From: Mugil cephalus
Lineage: Eukaryota > Chordata > Actinopteri > Mugiliformes > Mugilidae
DNA length: 64,000 bases
Direction of reading: 5' to 3'
Assembly: GCF_022458985.1 (NCBI RefSeq)
Contig: NC_061771.1
Span: 22,641,501-22,705,500, forward strand
Part shown: positions 13,099 through 25,300 of the stretch, piece by piece
How positions within the stretch are numbered: position 1 is the stretch's first letter
How the letters are laid out: the number at the start of each line of letters is the position of its first letter
Program-made: the position numbers and the translations under genes
The notes under the pieces: model-generated
Seen by the model: only the letters and a program-made list of their open reading frames with translations
Databases searched by the model: none
Told to the model about the DNA's origin: nothing

Positions 13099-16000
13099 GG
13101 AGTGCAGCAACGGGTCCGGAGGAAAGTGTACTGTGCACTGACATATTTTTTCTTTTTTTAGTTAAACTGTAAAGGCCGGTGAACAACCACTCCACAGGTT
13201 TTGCTTAAAAACCATCACTTACGACGGTGTATCCCGGGTTTTCATCGAGCCTGTAAAGCATGCAACACCGCTGTCCGTTTCTGTGTGCGCTAATCTCATA
13301 TGTCGAATTTGTTTTCTGTGGATGTTCCCCGTGTTTTTCGCAGACTCCACATTTGCCGATTTGCTTGATATGCTTATCTTAATGGGGCATTAAATCAAGC
13401 GCAATTAGAATATTCAAAGCACTTGACCTCTCCTGTCACTTTGCCCCGGTGTGTTTCTGTTTCCCCCATGTGTCCATGCTGTTTTACCAAGATAATGGAA
13501 TTGGCACAAGGTGAAATAATCTTCTGAACACATCTACTGCAGTTTAACGGCTGTGAATTAAGTCGTTTGCAATAAAGCGCTGCGCCACGAGGAGGTGTGA
13601 TGTGATGGCCGCAGTTAATAACGGCCTTTATTTAAAATGTGAAGTATGTGCTCCGGTCTATTACCGTAGTCAAATCTGTTGTCAAAACAGTGTATGTTTG
13701 CGCCACATTGAGGCTTGTGTGCAGACGTGGCTCATCAACCCCCGTCAAATTATGAAAATGCAACATAAAACCTTGCTGCTCCTGCAAAAACAACAACAAT
13801 AAGCGCCTCAGACCCAGAAAGACTTCATGAAACGAATCATTCTTTTCAAGCAGAAAGGAAAACCATGAAAAATGGAGGGGTGGGGTGGGGGACTGGGACT
13901 GGAGCAGCTGAGTACCTTGGAGCCCGTCTCTGTGGCTTAAGATGTTGTGCATTAATTCTCCAAGGGCCTTGAGGTCCCAGTTTCCCATGTTAATTGATAT
14001 CCCCATTAAAGAGATAAGTAGGCTTGGGGAGGAAAGAGAGAGCAGGGGAGTTACTGCAAGGTGCAGTCGGAAAGAGTAGGGAGAGGAGGAGGACGAGGAG
14101 GAAGAGGAAGATGAGAGAAGATGACAGGAAAGGAAGAGGGAGCGAGGAAAACAAGGCTCCAGATAGCAGCTTGGAGGTGACCCCCCGAATGTTTTACGGT
14201 TGGTTTTTGTGGGACGTGTCAGCGAGCGTCTTGCTAAATGTCCAAATAAAATACCCCAGACTAAGTGTAGATGTGTCTAAGTGTGTGAGCTAAAGAGTGT
14301 GTGTGTCGGGGGGGGGGGGGGACATCGACCACAGAGGGAAACAGAATGCACTTATTGGCTGAAAGAGCAGCTCTCACCTAGTTTGGGATGAGTCACAGTT
14401 CGCAGAGCTGTTAATTACGCCAACGGCTGAATCAAAACTCGGAGAACGAGAGCAGCTGTCTGCGCATTTACATATCACACAGCCTACATGCAGAGGAAGA
14501 GAGGGACGCATGAAAGATGGGGAGTGGAGAAAGGTAGGGGAAGGGAAGACAGAAGGGGGATTGATGCGGGCGGCCGAGGGAAATGGAAACTGTAGCGAGA
14601 GGGGGGCCTGAAAAGTGTTCAAAGAGAAAATGAAAGTTAAAGAATGAGGCCAGGGTGGAAAGGTAAAGGAGCGTGGGGTGCACCAACAAAAAAAATAAAA
14701 TAAAAAATGACAGAATGGAAGTGATTAGAGGCGCAGCAGTGATGACAACCTCAGCCGTGGGAATTGGTTTTTGAATCTTACCCTATTTTTTGTTTTTGCA
14801 CAATAAAATTACATTTTTTTTCTTCACCTTTCTACAACTAAAGTAATGCTGCATGTCAGACTTGCTGCAAGAAAAAATTAGCACGTAGCTTCTAACACCA
14901 AGTCTTTTCAAATGAATGTCCATTTGGTCCATAACACTGATTATGCTTTGTTTTGCTTTTTTCCCCACAACATGCCTTAAATAAAAAAAAAAAAAAATTA
15001 CCGCCTTAAGGCCAGCGCTGACCAGAATAAGACTGGCTTTGATTTCAAAGTCACAAACAAGGCAAGCCATTAGCATACAGCTGCCAACAGGCTAGCCCGC
15101 AGCTGCACCTAAAGCCTTTAGTTCCCTCCCAAAAATAAAGCAACAAAACAAAACGTGAGAAACACAAAACCAAAGCGGCTGGTCGGTTTACCATTTAAAC
15201 GACGAACGCGTGCCCTGCATTAATACCACCGGCTTGTTTACGTGGTAGCAAACGCACTAGCGCACTAGCAAAAACATTTCAGTAAGACGTGCTAGCATCA
15301 TTTCATCTGCTCTAACACAGGTTCAGTGTTTCTTTTTTGCTGCTTGCATGCTGTTCATGCCTTTACAATTCTTACACATTAGATACATTACCATTATGAA
15401 CGATGTGAAAATCCTTTTTTTCTTTCCGTTTAACTTGATTAAAAGTGGCTCACGAGAAAATGTTCCACAAAAACATGGCAGTGGAAGTCACTGCCATTCA
15501 TCAAACGTAAAAGACACTAAACAAGCTCAGAACTTCTGCAGAGGTTAAGAAAGGAAGGAAAATTAGAGAACAGGAAAAAACACAGGACGACAGAGAAGGA
15601 AAAGGACGACTACGTCACACTCTCGGTGCTTAACATGTTCCGAAGGGGAGCTGTGAGTCAGTGACAGCGGTTCTAATTTGCCTCTGAGAATGAATTTAAT
15701 TGAGGTGATTTCCAGCGCGAGATCATCTGCTCGCATCAAACAGACTAGGTCACTGCTTTTTGGCCCCACTGTTTACTGGACGTGAGGGGAAGGCAGATGA
15801 GCGAGTCGTGTCAATCACAAAGACTTCGTTCATGACAAGCAGGTGGCTGCGGCGGTGGGGGCGGTGGAAGGGTCTCTGGTGAACAGTCTCTCTCAGTCTT
15901 AGTCATCAGAAACTGCACTCAGCTGAGCGGCAGTGAAAGACGAGGGCAGGGCTCCACGTTAACAGACATGTGGGGCATGTGGGAAGTCGACTGATATTTT

Positions 16001-16957
16001 CTTTATGCAGCAACAGATTTAGATCACCATCTTCTCAAGAACATGCAACATACACTCAGTATTCTGTTACACACACTTTTTTTTTTAGAAATGCTAATTT
16101 CCACATATGCATCTATAAAGTAATACTTATACTCTAACGTATTAAAGTAAGTAATGTCTTTCTTTATTGTCTCTGTATTTGGTTACAAAATATATTGTTT
16201 TGCGCAGAATATTTGGTTGATTAGACATTTGTATTTAAATTTTAAATGTCTTTAAATACACATTAACACAAATACAACATATTATAGTAAAGGGATCAAT
16301 GGAGGTTTTTAGTCAGCACTTCACTCATTCATGACAATTATTTATACACATAACAGTTCATGGTGCATGGCCACCCCACTGTTGCACATGTTTGAAATAA
16401 AAAAAAAAAGAATATTTGAACCTGTGTATTACTTGATTAGCTTATCATTGAATGCAAAATGATAATAATAATGTAAATTTATAAATGGCACTAGACTGAG
16501 TAGCACACATATAGTATAGGCATAGATTCCCTACTTAATCTCTCCATCAGTTTGGGGGTCCTTGGCCTAAAAAACATTGAAGACCCCTGATATAGAGGAC
16601 AGAAAGATGATTCACTAAGTCTTAAAACTACTGCTGATTTAGCTGAAAAAGAGTCAAATGATGCCAAAAGTTGTCAAACGGAATGCCAATCAAAATAAAA
16701 AATTAACAGCACAGAAATAGAAAATAAACCATTGGAGCCTGAAAAGCCTGAGAGACATGGAGGCACAGCACCATTCGGACTATCACAACCACGGTTCACA
16801 TTCAGACAGTGTGACATCAACTTTTTAAAACTGCCTGTGATCGATACCTCTTCTTGGCAGTCAATATTTAAAACCTCATCAGGCGTCTTGAAAGTACCCA
16901 TCGGCTTTCACAGCAGTATTCTGAGTAGCCCCACAAGATACCGACAGGTAGGTAGGT
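13099..16957. other. Non-coding stretch
   Basis: No gene or full element seen. Complex, non-repetitive blocks at 13340-13620 and 15640-15770 (with AATTTAATTGAGGTGATTTC) have the look of conserved regulatory DNA. 14030-14135 is purine-rich. Confidence 0.4.
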
Positions 16958-16989
16958 TTTAGGGGAGGACCCAAGTGCAGGACCGAAGG

Positions 16990-17490
16990 AGATGAGGCAA
17001 GGGTGCAAACAAAAGGTTCAGGCTGGCGGTGGTGGTGTAATGGTGTGGGGGATATTTTCTTGGCACACTTTGGGCCCCTTAGTACAAACTGAGCATGGTT
17101 TAAATGCCACAGCCTACCTGAGTATTGTTGCTGACCATGTCCATCCCTTTATGACCACAGTGTACCATCTTCTGACGACTACTTCCAGCAGGATAATGCA
17201 CCATGTCACAAAGCTCATATCATCTCAAACTGGTTTCTGGAACATGACAATAAGTTCACTGTACTCCAATGGCCTCCACAGTCACCACATCTCAATCCAG
17301 TAGAGCACCTTTGGGATGTGCTGTGATAAATCTGCAGCAGCTTTGTGATGCTATCATGTCAATATGGGCCAAAATCACTGAGGAATGTTTCCAACACCTT
17401 GTTGAAAGTACACCATGAAGAATTAAGGCAGTTTTGAACCTTTTAATAGCAAGGTGTACCTGATAAAATGACCGGTGAGTCTATATACAC
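16990..17490 (+). mobile_element. Tc1/mariner transposase C-terminal relic
   Basis: From about 17023 the translation reads GGGVMVWGIFSWHTLGPLV, the conserved core of Tc1 transposases. After a frame change near 17165 it continues in another frame as FQQDNAPCHKAHIISNWFLE and then SPHLNPVEHLWDVL and stop at about 17328. The second Asp and final Glu of the DDE triad are therefore visible, while the N-terminal DNA-binding half is absent. The right end (GGTGTACCTGATAAAATGAC, 17453-17472) resembles the family's terminal repeat. The element is dead, truncated and frameshifted. Confidence 0.85.
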
Positions 17491-17690
17491 AAGAGGGCTG
17501 AGTGATGACGAGACACAGGTGAAACAAATCAGGGCAATCACACAGGGAGAAACCAATAAGCAATCAAGGGAAAACACAAGGGGGCACAACAGACGAGAAA
17601 CGAGGAACTTAACAAAATAAAACAGGAAACTCAAAACACGTTCGCAAACGAAAGACACAGAACCATGACAGATACATGAGCCACGAGGCA
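17491..17690. repeat. Interspersed repeat fragment flanking the Tc1 relic
   Basis: GACGAGACACAGGTGAAACA, AATCAGGGCAATCACACAGG and AGACACAGAACCATGACAGA match a common fish repeat. Its other end (GAGGACCCAAGTGCAGGACC) lies at about 16968-16987 on the far side, so the Tc1 element appears to have inserted into this older repeat. Confidence 0.45.
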
Positions 17691-19774
17691 AAAAAAAAAC
17701 AACAAAAAAAGAAAAAACACTAGCCTTTGCATCTCTTTAAGCGTGACACCTTATGTTGGCGTGAAAAAGAATGTCTCAAACGTTTAAGTCTTTACTTACT
17801 TTAAAGATCTTGTACATTATTTGTCTTCAGAGAAAATCCACTACACTACAAGAGGCTGTGCTCTGAGGTTTCATGTTGTGTGGCATTTCTAACTTTCACA
17901 GAGTATATAAATGCCAGGATCATTTTTGTTTTGTTTTGTTTTGTTTTTGTTGTTTTTTACTGCATTTATTTATTTATTCTTTATGACACGTACGCCAGTG
18001 CTGCATTTACATGTTCTGTCAATTACAGTATATACTTTCCATTGTGTTGTGTTTGAGTAATCACTGTTGTGAACACTCCATATTGTATATTCAGAAAAAA
18101 AAACTATTAAAAAAAACATGCAAAAACGGAAATTTCTCAAAAACAAACAAAAAAAAAATTACACTACAATTAAAAGGTCTTAACCCTTAATATCCACCCT
18201 GGAGGACCCTGGACCAGGCTGTTCTAAAAAAAAAAAAAAAAATGCAATGTGCCATTGTTTTTTCAAAGGTTGCTGAGCGTGGCACATTTATTTACTGGAG
18301 GGGCCGACTAGTACCGATGTGATTAAAATGGATGCAGCTTTTGTGCGCCATCTCTGCTGTAAACAATCGCTTTGGCCATCAGAGCTGCAGCTGTCAAACA
18401 GGGTCATTGTTATAGTCATTGTTATAAAACTATTTACAGATTTAAGGGCAGAAAAAAAATGTGGTCTTGAGACGGAGACAAGGAAACTTATTTTTGTTTT
18501 TTTATTGTCTAAATATTTGTATATATATGATACACATTTATCACATGCGCTGTGTTTTAAAGCTCTTTTCTTATAGTTATGAAAAGGTCCAATGCAAGGA
18601 CTGACTGCTAAATTTGTGGAAGGAGGAAGGAGGTGGAAGGAGCCACTTTCAAAAAACACTGAAGACATTTATTTTTCTGCGCTTGAGTGCGTACCTAGAG
18701 CTTTTTCCAGGGGTGATTATGTGACTGGGCTTGATCACTTCAGGAGGGTGGCTTCAGCTGCAGCTGTTTTCCCCCGTGCACATGTTTTTTCCTGTCTGCA
18801 CCAGCAGCCATGGCTGTCTCTCCAGCCCGAGGAACCCAGTAGTTTTGCTGCTGAATCTTGATGGCAACACATTTGCTTATGCACTGGATTGCACGTGTAG
18901 AGAATGATTGGGTTGCAAACCCTGTTATCCATGATTTGGATTTGCGATTTAGTCACAGTTACCGTGATCAGTGTGTTAAGTGATTGACGCTGTGTTTGCT
19001 ATTTTAAAATACATTGTTTGAACAACCAAAATGCAGTGATTTAATTTGCACGCTTGAGATCTACAGGCTGCTTTTCCTTTATTTTATTTTTTTTACCTTT
19101 AACCAAATGTGGAATTCTTTGTGCTAGATGAAGGCCATGAAGGCTGCGTATGACTCGCAGCCAAATAGTGCTCCAGAGTCCCAAGGACCCTCTGATAGTT
19201 CATAGTAAGAACAAACTGCAACATTGGCCCTGGTTGTATTTACCGTATTAATACTATGACGTTTGCTACACAGATGGCAACTGTGCAGATGGCCCGGTTA
19301 AGGCAAAAGATTTCTGCTGCATTATCTCTGGGTCCTGCCAATATTAAACACAAACACAAACGCTGGCATGGAGGCCAAGAATTATATTGATTATGAGTGG
19401 AGCCTGGACATCTGCACAGGGGATCAAAAGAGATACAAGCAGTCGGTACGCTGTGATTTCCGTGACTTCCATCCACCTCGTCGTCTAGCTGCCCTATAAA
19501 AAGGTTCGGATTCAGCATATCTTCCATTGCTGGGAAAGGAGAAACAAGGCATTTGTTAAGTCTTTGCCTTCAGTGACAAAGAAACATAATCAGATGGTTT
19601 AAATCAGGAAAACAACATTTAATCTAAAAAAAGAAAAACATTTTATTGCAGAAGGCTGATGTAAATAGTGCAAGACAGAGTTTATAGTACAATTGCTATA
19701 TAGCATATTCTCACTGTTGACATGATCAGCTCCTTACAGATGATATAATGGCAGACTTGACAGTTTGTTAGCAG
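17691..19774. other. Non-coding stretch
   Basis: AT-rich with poly-A/T runs (17690-17720, 17925-17960, 18225-18241). No supported gene or element. Confidence 0.45.
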
Positions 19775-20072
19775 TGATGCTAATCTACTAATCTAACTAC
19801 TTTTTTTCCCAGTAACGAGTAATGTAACACGTTAACATTTCCAAACCAGTAATCAGATTGAAGTTAAAAGTCTCTAAGTCAACTCCAAAGCAGTAAGTTG
19901 GGGAGAGTTGAACAAGTTGGTCAGGCAGTAGAGCAAATGCTGCCTTTTTGATAAATTTATTTATTGATTGATTTTGTTGGCAGCTGCTGCAAAAAATCAA
20001 GTAGTCAGCAAAGTAACTACGTTACATTTTAAAGGAGTAATCAGTAATCGGATTACTTTTTCAAGGTAACTG
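19775..20072. mobile_element. Non-autonomous DNA element (AGTAATCNGATTACTTTTT type)
   Basis: The left part has TAACTACTTTTTTTCCCAGT and AACGAGTAATGTAACACGTT. The right part has GCAAAGTAACTACGTTACAT and GTAATCAGTAATCGGATTAC. These are inverted motifs of a widespread vertebrate hAT-type MITE. Ends are approximate. Confidence 0.55.
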
Positions 20073-20379
20073 TTTGTTATTGGTTAATGTTACCAAGCCG
20101 AAAGCCTCTGGTTGGGTATCCAAAGATAAGTATGGCACATATCACAATCAGCGTCGGTCAGCAGTGGAGAAAGCAAATCAAATCTAAGGTATACAGAATT
20201 AAAATTCTCAAAATGTGCAAAATGTGATCAACTAAACTTAAAAACACAATAACTGAAAGCAAAAATAAAAAAGATAAAATGTACAAGATTGAATCATTAG
20301 TGGCACATTATATGGCCTTAGATTCCTAATGTGGAGGAAATGAATAATCATCAGTATTTGGTTTTTAGCCCTTATTGAA

Positions 20380-20522
20380 AGTGAAGAGAGGGACAGTAAA
20401 CAGGAGGCAGAAACATGCAGGAAAAGGCACCCAGTGCGGGATTCAGCCCGGGGCCGCCTGCAAAGGACTATAGCCTCAACACATGGGGCGGGAGCTCATC
20501 TGAGTGAGCTAAACACCGCCCC
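20380..20522 (-). repeat. SINE-like interspersed repeat fragment
   Basis: GGGATTCAGCCCGGGGCCGC with TAGCCTCAACACATGGGGCG and a closing GAGCTAAACACCGCCCC resembles a fish SINE read backwards, with a decayed B-box-like GGATTCAGCCC. Confidence 0.4.
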
Positions 20523-20570
20523 AGAAAGATATAATTTTGCATCATTTTAAAGACACACAGTATACAGTAC

Positions 20571-20760
20571 ACTGATCAGCCACAACATTATGACCACGGA
20601 CAGGAGAAGTAAGTAACATTGAACATCTTGTGCACAAGGTGTCGACCTGGCGTCGAAATTCACTAGATCCAAAACTCACCAAGTATCTGTGGGATGCACT
20701 GGAACAAGCCCCAGTCAAGTTACCTGATGGAAACTCATAAAGATGGTCATCTGTCATTAG
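20571..20760 (+). mobile_element. Tc1-like element, one end only
   Basis: CACTGATCAGCCACAACATT then ATGACCACGGACAGGAGAAG is the same terminal repeat as the Tc1 relics to the left. Transposase-derived scraps follow (GTGTCGACCTGGCGTCGAAA, CAAGTATCTGTGGGATGCAC). The opposite end is not visible. Confidence 0.65.
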
Positions 20761-20817
20761 CACTGACTATATCCAGAGACTGATTTGAATTGGCATCAGA
20801 TTTGACACTGAGTCTTG

Positions 20818-21586
20818 TTACGGCCACTTCATAAAAGGCATTTTACTACACCTTTGTATGAACAACAAAGCCTGGTCAAAACCTGCAAAAGCAGTGCAAA
20901 TGTAGCACGGATCTAGGATGCTAAAAAAAAAATTCTGGGGTCGGGTAATTTTTTACATAAATAATAATCATCAAGGGGACACACGTGAAGATAACGGATA
21001 CTGTGATTATCCTAAAAGCCTTCCCTTTTGCTTTGCCGATCTCGTGTCTCTGTCCATCCCCTAGACCAGGCTGCTTTAAGGCCAGGAGAGTAGCACCACA
21101 AGAGTAAGGCTTTACCACACAGCACACTGCCATCTGTGTCAGCAAAATGTTGTGAAATTCTGCACTCATGAATATACTGCCCCAGCCAGAAAGCAGTGTC
21201 CCCAACCAGGTCATCCCAGATAAGACCAATTTGAACTTAAGTGACTTGAACCTCAAGAAAACAACAGGTTTAGTTATTGCCAGATGGCGCTCCACGCAAA
21301 TCACTGCCAGCAGACATGGGCGACCTGTTAATACGAATCCAAGGAAAAACCTTCTGGTCTTCAACAAATATGCGTCTGTAGAAAAGTATGTAGCAATTCC
21401 CAGAACGTCCTGGAGGCAACTTAAGATTTCAAAAATTGCCACATGGAAACTGTAGAACTCGGCCGTGATCCAGTGTTTTGATATTATCAGCTGCAGGATG
21501 TAGATATTGAGATAGTTGGAAATTGTCGCTAGATGGCTGTCATCGCTGAGACAGAAGGCCACTGAGGAGCAGCTTCCATCCATCAT
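20818..21586 (-). pseudogene. Decayed rhodopsin-class (7TM) receptor gene
   Basis: The open frame 21586-20921 encodes 221 residues with six hydrophobic helices. The clearest are residues about 88-115, ending CVERHLAI (the DRY position of TM3), and about 190-214 (TM6, KAFRIITVSVIF...). After a 10-base T run (minus strand) the frame is lost. In another frame the next stretch, 20920-20818, reads SILDPCYICTAFAGF...KWP then stop, which resembles the TM7 DPxxY motif and short tail. Roughly 15-20 residues of loop 3 and early TM7 seem missing between the parts. The usual Cys at the start of TM3 (position 3.25) is Leu. It looks like a single-exon class A receptor, perhaps of a P2Y/lipid-type teleost group, that has decayed. 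A sequencing error in the T run cannot explain the missing residues but could explain the frame change. Confidence 0.6.
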
Positions 21587-24179
21587 GGACGCCTCTGGAA
21601 ATATATATCACAAATCAAAGCTGGATAGGTAAAAATCATTTCACATATTTATTCATTCTAATTTGTCTATTTTATGTACTCACATCTCTCATATTAATTC
21701 CTATATCAGAATGATAATAGACATGAGAGTTTCTAGACACATACAGCAATGATTGCAAGAACATAAAAAAAAATATCTCCAAGAATAAGTAGCATGCACT
21801 TATTTTGTGATCACTGCAAGTACAAAATCGGAACAACAAAATGACTTTTATATCAATTCATAGTTCCATTGCCAAACCTGTAGTGCTGCTAGTTCGCTCC
21901 TCTCTATCACTTGCGCCTTCTCGGTTGCTCCCCAATACACAAACAATCGTTTTCATTGGTTCCGAAACCAGAGATGCACGCATTTAATTCTATGCAAATA
22001 CTTAGGCAAATTAAACCATCAGCGAGACAACATGACTGAGCACTCCGTGGCTGTTGAGTCATTTGCCCGATGCTATGGCTTACATCTAAAGAAGCACTGA
22101 TTTTTGTTCAGGCATTCCTCGACAAGATAAAGAGGGAGGCTATTTATATAATAGCTACAGGATTGGGACAAAATGCTTGCTGAGAATGATTTGTTCAACC
22201 AAAAATTTCTCAGCAAATTCACGCCATACGTTATGATTCTTAAGGGTGTACCAATCACGTCTACCTCCAACTCCACAAATCACTACCATACAGAGATTAT
22301 CAGCAGAGGAGTTTAGACCCTCCCTTGAGTCCAGAACCACATTGGTCCATATCAGTGACAATGATGGAACCCCTATAGACGCTGCAACGACAACACGTTA
22401 GGAATCCCCCCTAATTCCCCCTTCTGGTATCGCCACCAACAATGTTAATATCTCCTATTAGTAATGCATTTGTTGTTAACATTGTTGCTAACACTGATGA
22501 AACAACATCAAGGTGCCTCTTGCCTGGGGCCCCCAGACTGTCTAAAAAACAGCCCTGCTAAGGACTAAAACAGTGACCAGTAAAGCTAATCTCAAACTGG
22601 AACCATAATACCAAGTCTCATTAAGATCAAAAATGATGTGAGCAATCTGTGGCCAACTTGGATTTCTAACAACAACACCCCCATCAAGGTTAAAAATCGG
22701 ACAAACCTTAGATAAAAAACCCTATGCTCTGATGTTTCAGTATTTGCCAACAGCTTTGATGTTACACCATGGTCAGATCTGCTCAACTTTAGTGAAAATA
22801 AATTTTCTTCGCAACAGAATCTGAACCAGAAATTAAGAAAATTGCTATAGGTAGGAGTCCACATCATGGACATCATGGATGTCCGCATCCATTCAATTCT
22901 GAAACCTTGTCTCTCTCTTTTTTTTTTTTTTTGCTTGACTTGAATAGAATAAAAAATAAATCTGCTTCAGTGTGTTTGGAAGGGGCTAAACCAGTCTTTG
23001 CCTCTTGCTGAGGAGCAGACGGGACACACGGCTTCAATGCACAGCAGAAATTATGAGACAGAGAAAGTTGGATGGAGTGGGCTTGCAGCAATTAAACTCC
23101 ACTAGCCAACGCTGCATTAACCTGCTGTTGAATGGTCTGGCACCAAATCCATTCACTATAATTCTTCATAGATTTCCAGCACCTACCAACGACCAGAAAC
23201 ACGGAGCCGCTGTTGGTTTGACATGGTTTGACCAATAGCAAGGTATTATAATTTAAGTTTCAGGAGCAAGACCAAGCCCTATGTCCTAACCCTCTCCCAC
23301 CTTTCATTACAGAAACCAGGGGGGCGAAGCTTCCTGAGATATGCCTCACTCCCTGGCTTCATCTACCAACATCCATCTACCCTTGAACCCGTCTCATCTA
23401 TCCCCCTCGACCCCTCTCACCCCTCCATCCATTTCCCTCACGTCCTCGCTATCAGTGAACTTCCCCTCATCAATTAAGCTGTGGTCTTTGTTAGTGAATA
23501 AGCTTTTATTTTAAAGAGAGCATGGTATAACTTTCGGACAGAATTTGAATACCTGTGGGGGAAAAAAAAGAAACATACCGTAGCTTATAAATGACATTTC
23601 CATGAAAATGGAAAGTGCAAATTGCCTCAAAATCATTTGCAAAAACAATACCCTGCACATTAGCGCCCTTGGTTTTAGGAGGACTGAACAAACACTCACA
23701 AGCATTTGCATGCATTCGTCAGTCGGTGGGAGAGTTCATGCAAGGACAGGCAGATGAAGCTCAGGAAACTAAAAATTTAGATGAGCAGCACAACATCCAC
23801 TAACATTTACTAAGCACTTATTTGTTCGGTTTAATGGATGAACCACACCTTTGGAGCTCTGAAGAAGACAGCTCTCTCTTTTTAGGCCTCACTGATCACA
23901 GTGATAGAGGGGAGTTTTACAACCATTTTGAGGCACAGGAGAAAACACGCGGTTTAACAAATGCAGGGGCCAAGTCTCTAGAGATGAATGCACCCCATAG
24001 GCGTGAGAATGAGTGATCACAATTTAAGGAACGTAATTAATCAGTGCAACAAGGCTTACTGAAATAATGGAATTGATGAAGCTATTGTTAATCATCCCCC
24101 TCTTCCTCTTTGCCTGAGCACAAACGTTTCAAAGCTCTTGTAATAACAAGCCTCAAGTAAATGCATGGAATAAAAGTAA
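21587..24179. other. Non-coding stretch
   Basis: Nothing coding seen apart from the duplicated block listed separately at 23290-23515. A 14-base T run lies near 22918. Confidence 0.4.
23290..23515. repeat. Locally duplicated pyrimidine-rich block, copy 1
   Basis: Ends CATCAATTAAGCTGTGGTCT, TTGTTAGTGAATAAG. The same order of motifs closes the block at 33764-34035 (CATCAATTAAGGCGTGGTCT), with similar C/T-rich text before it. Confidence 0.5.
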
Positions 24180-24640
24180 TATCCCTGTGAAGGTTCTCTG
24201 ACATCCAGGTCATGGTACATCCAAAAACACTGAAGAAAGGCCACTAGATTTGCTGAATTTTTGAAGACATTTTGCCACATGCTGTTACTACATCCTCAGG
24301 TGTTCCTGTTTAACTCTTTATGGCGAGGAACCGTATTTAGTAACTTCCACACACATTTTAAATCGCTTCCCTGTGACTCTCAGTGAGGTCTACAAGCATG
24401 TGGTTTTCAAGCCAGTGAAAGCCAGTCAGCAAAGATCAAGGCAACAGTTTCAGGTCTAATGCCACCAAGAGTGATCTGTGACGTCCACCTCTGCATGAAC
24501 GCTGAGCGTAATTTTATTTAGTACCATAAACTAGTGGCCTAATGTGTATGTTGACAAGTGCCCCACCAGCCCTTTAGCAGAAGAAGCTACTCAGATGAGC
24601 GGTGAAACGTTTTCAAGAAACTCTAGTTCAAGCCTTTCTC
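24180..24640. repeat. Interspersed element with inverted AAGGTTCTC / GAAACGTTTTCAAG ends
   Basis: Left part: GTGAAGGTTCTCTGACATCC, AGGTCATGGTACATCC. Right part: AGAAGCTACTCAGATGAGCG, GTGAAACGTTTTCAAGAAAC. A related copy in this window (41378-41490) has GATGAGCAGCGAAACGTCTT and CTGGATGACCGAGAACCTTC. This is a common fish repeat; its class is not clear to me. Confidence 0.5.
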
Positions 24641-24759
24641 TAACACCAAAACCCGTTAAATGAAACTAAAATTGATCATTACACACAAAAGGTTTCCTGT
24701 ATTGCAGTTTTTGCTGTTGACTTTACTTGCCTGAAGTGGGCGGAGCCCGTGGTGGTCCG

Positions 24760-25185
24760 ACTTACAGCCTTAGCCTTTGATAAACTGCTCAGTAGGCCCA
24801 ATAACTATGCAAACAGTTGATCCAATAATTTCTCTCATTGTCCGACTGGAATAAAAACCTTGCTAAACAGGTTTGCTCAAGGTTGGGGCATAACATCAGA
24901 TGATGTGACCACTGACTGTATATACTATGGACAAACCCATCATGATGTCACCCACTGGATTCTGAACCTCAAAAATGAAGCCCAAAGTGGGCGGAGCCCA
25001 TGGTCACCATGTTGGATGAACTTTACCCCGCCCACACTCAGATACTCCAAATACGGACATGGGGGTCGTGTCAGATGTTGAGATTCGCCCACCTAACTTG
25101 CCCCTACTTGAAAAAAATTCACCCCTGGTACAGTTGTCATGAATAGTGAAATAAACTATTGACTGCAGGTCAGACAAGAAGGGCT
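24760..25185 (+). repeat. Unnamed interspersed repeat, forward copy
   Basis: Shares long blocks with 30630-31088 in the opposite orientation, including ATTTCTCTCATTGTCCGACT, TGACTGTATATACTATGGAC and ATGATGTCACCCACTGGATT. The copies are about 5.5 kb apart. No open frame is conserved, so this is probably a non-autonomous element. Confidence 0.8.
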
Positions 25186-25199
25186 GTGAAACCAGTTCT

Positions 25200-25300
25200 G
25201 TTTCAGTACAATTCAATTCAATTTTATTTATATAGCGCCAATAATAATGATAAAATTAACGGATGGAAACCTTGAGTGGAGCCTAGCTCATATGGAGGGA
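25200..25300. repeat. Fragment of a common fish element (TTTATTTATATAGCGCCAAT)
   Basis: AATTCAATTCAATTTTATTT followed by ATATAGCGCCAATAAT is the start of a widespread teleost repeat. Only this end and some scraps of the interior remain. Confidence 0.55.

Noticed and set aside
20921..20970. A tiny intron (GT...T-run-AG) that would restore the receptor frame
   Set aside because: Only about 40 bases, too short for a vertebrate intron, and the joined product would still lack the loop and first part of TM7.
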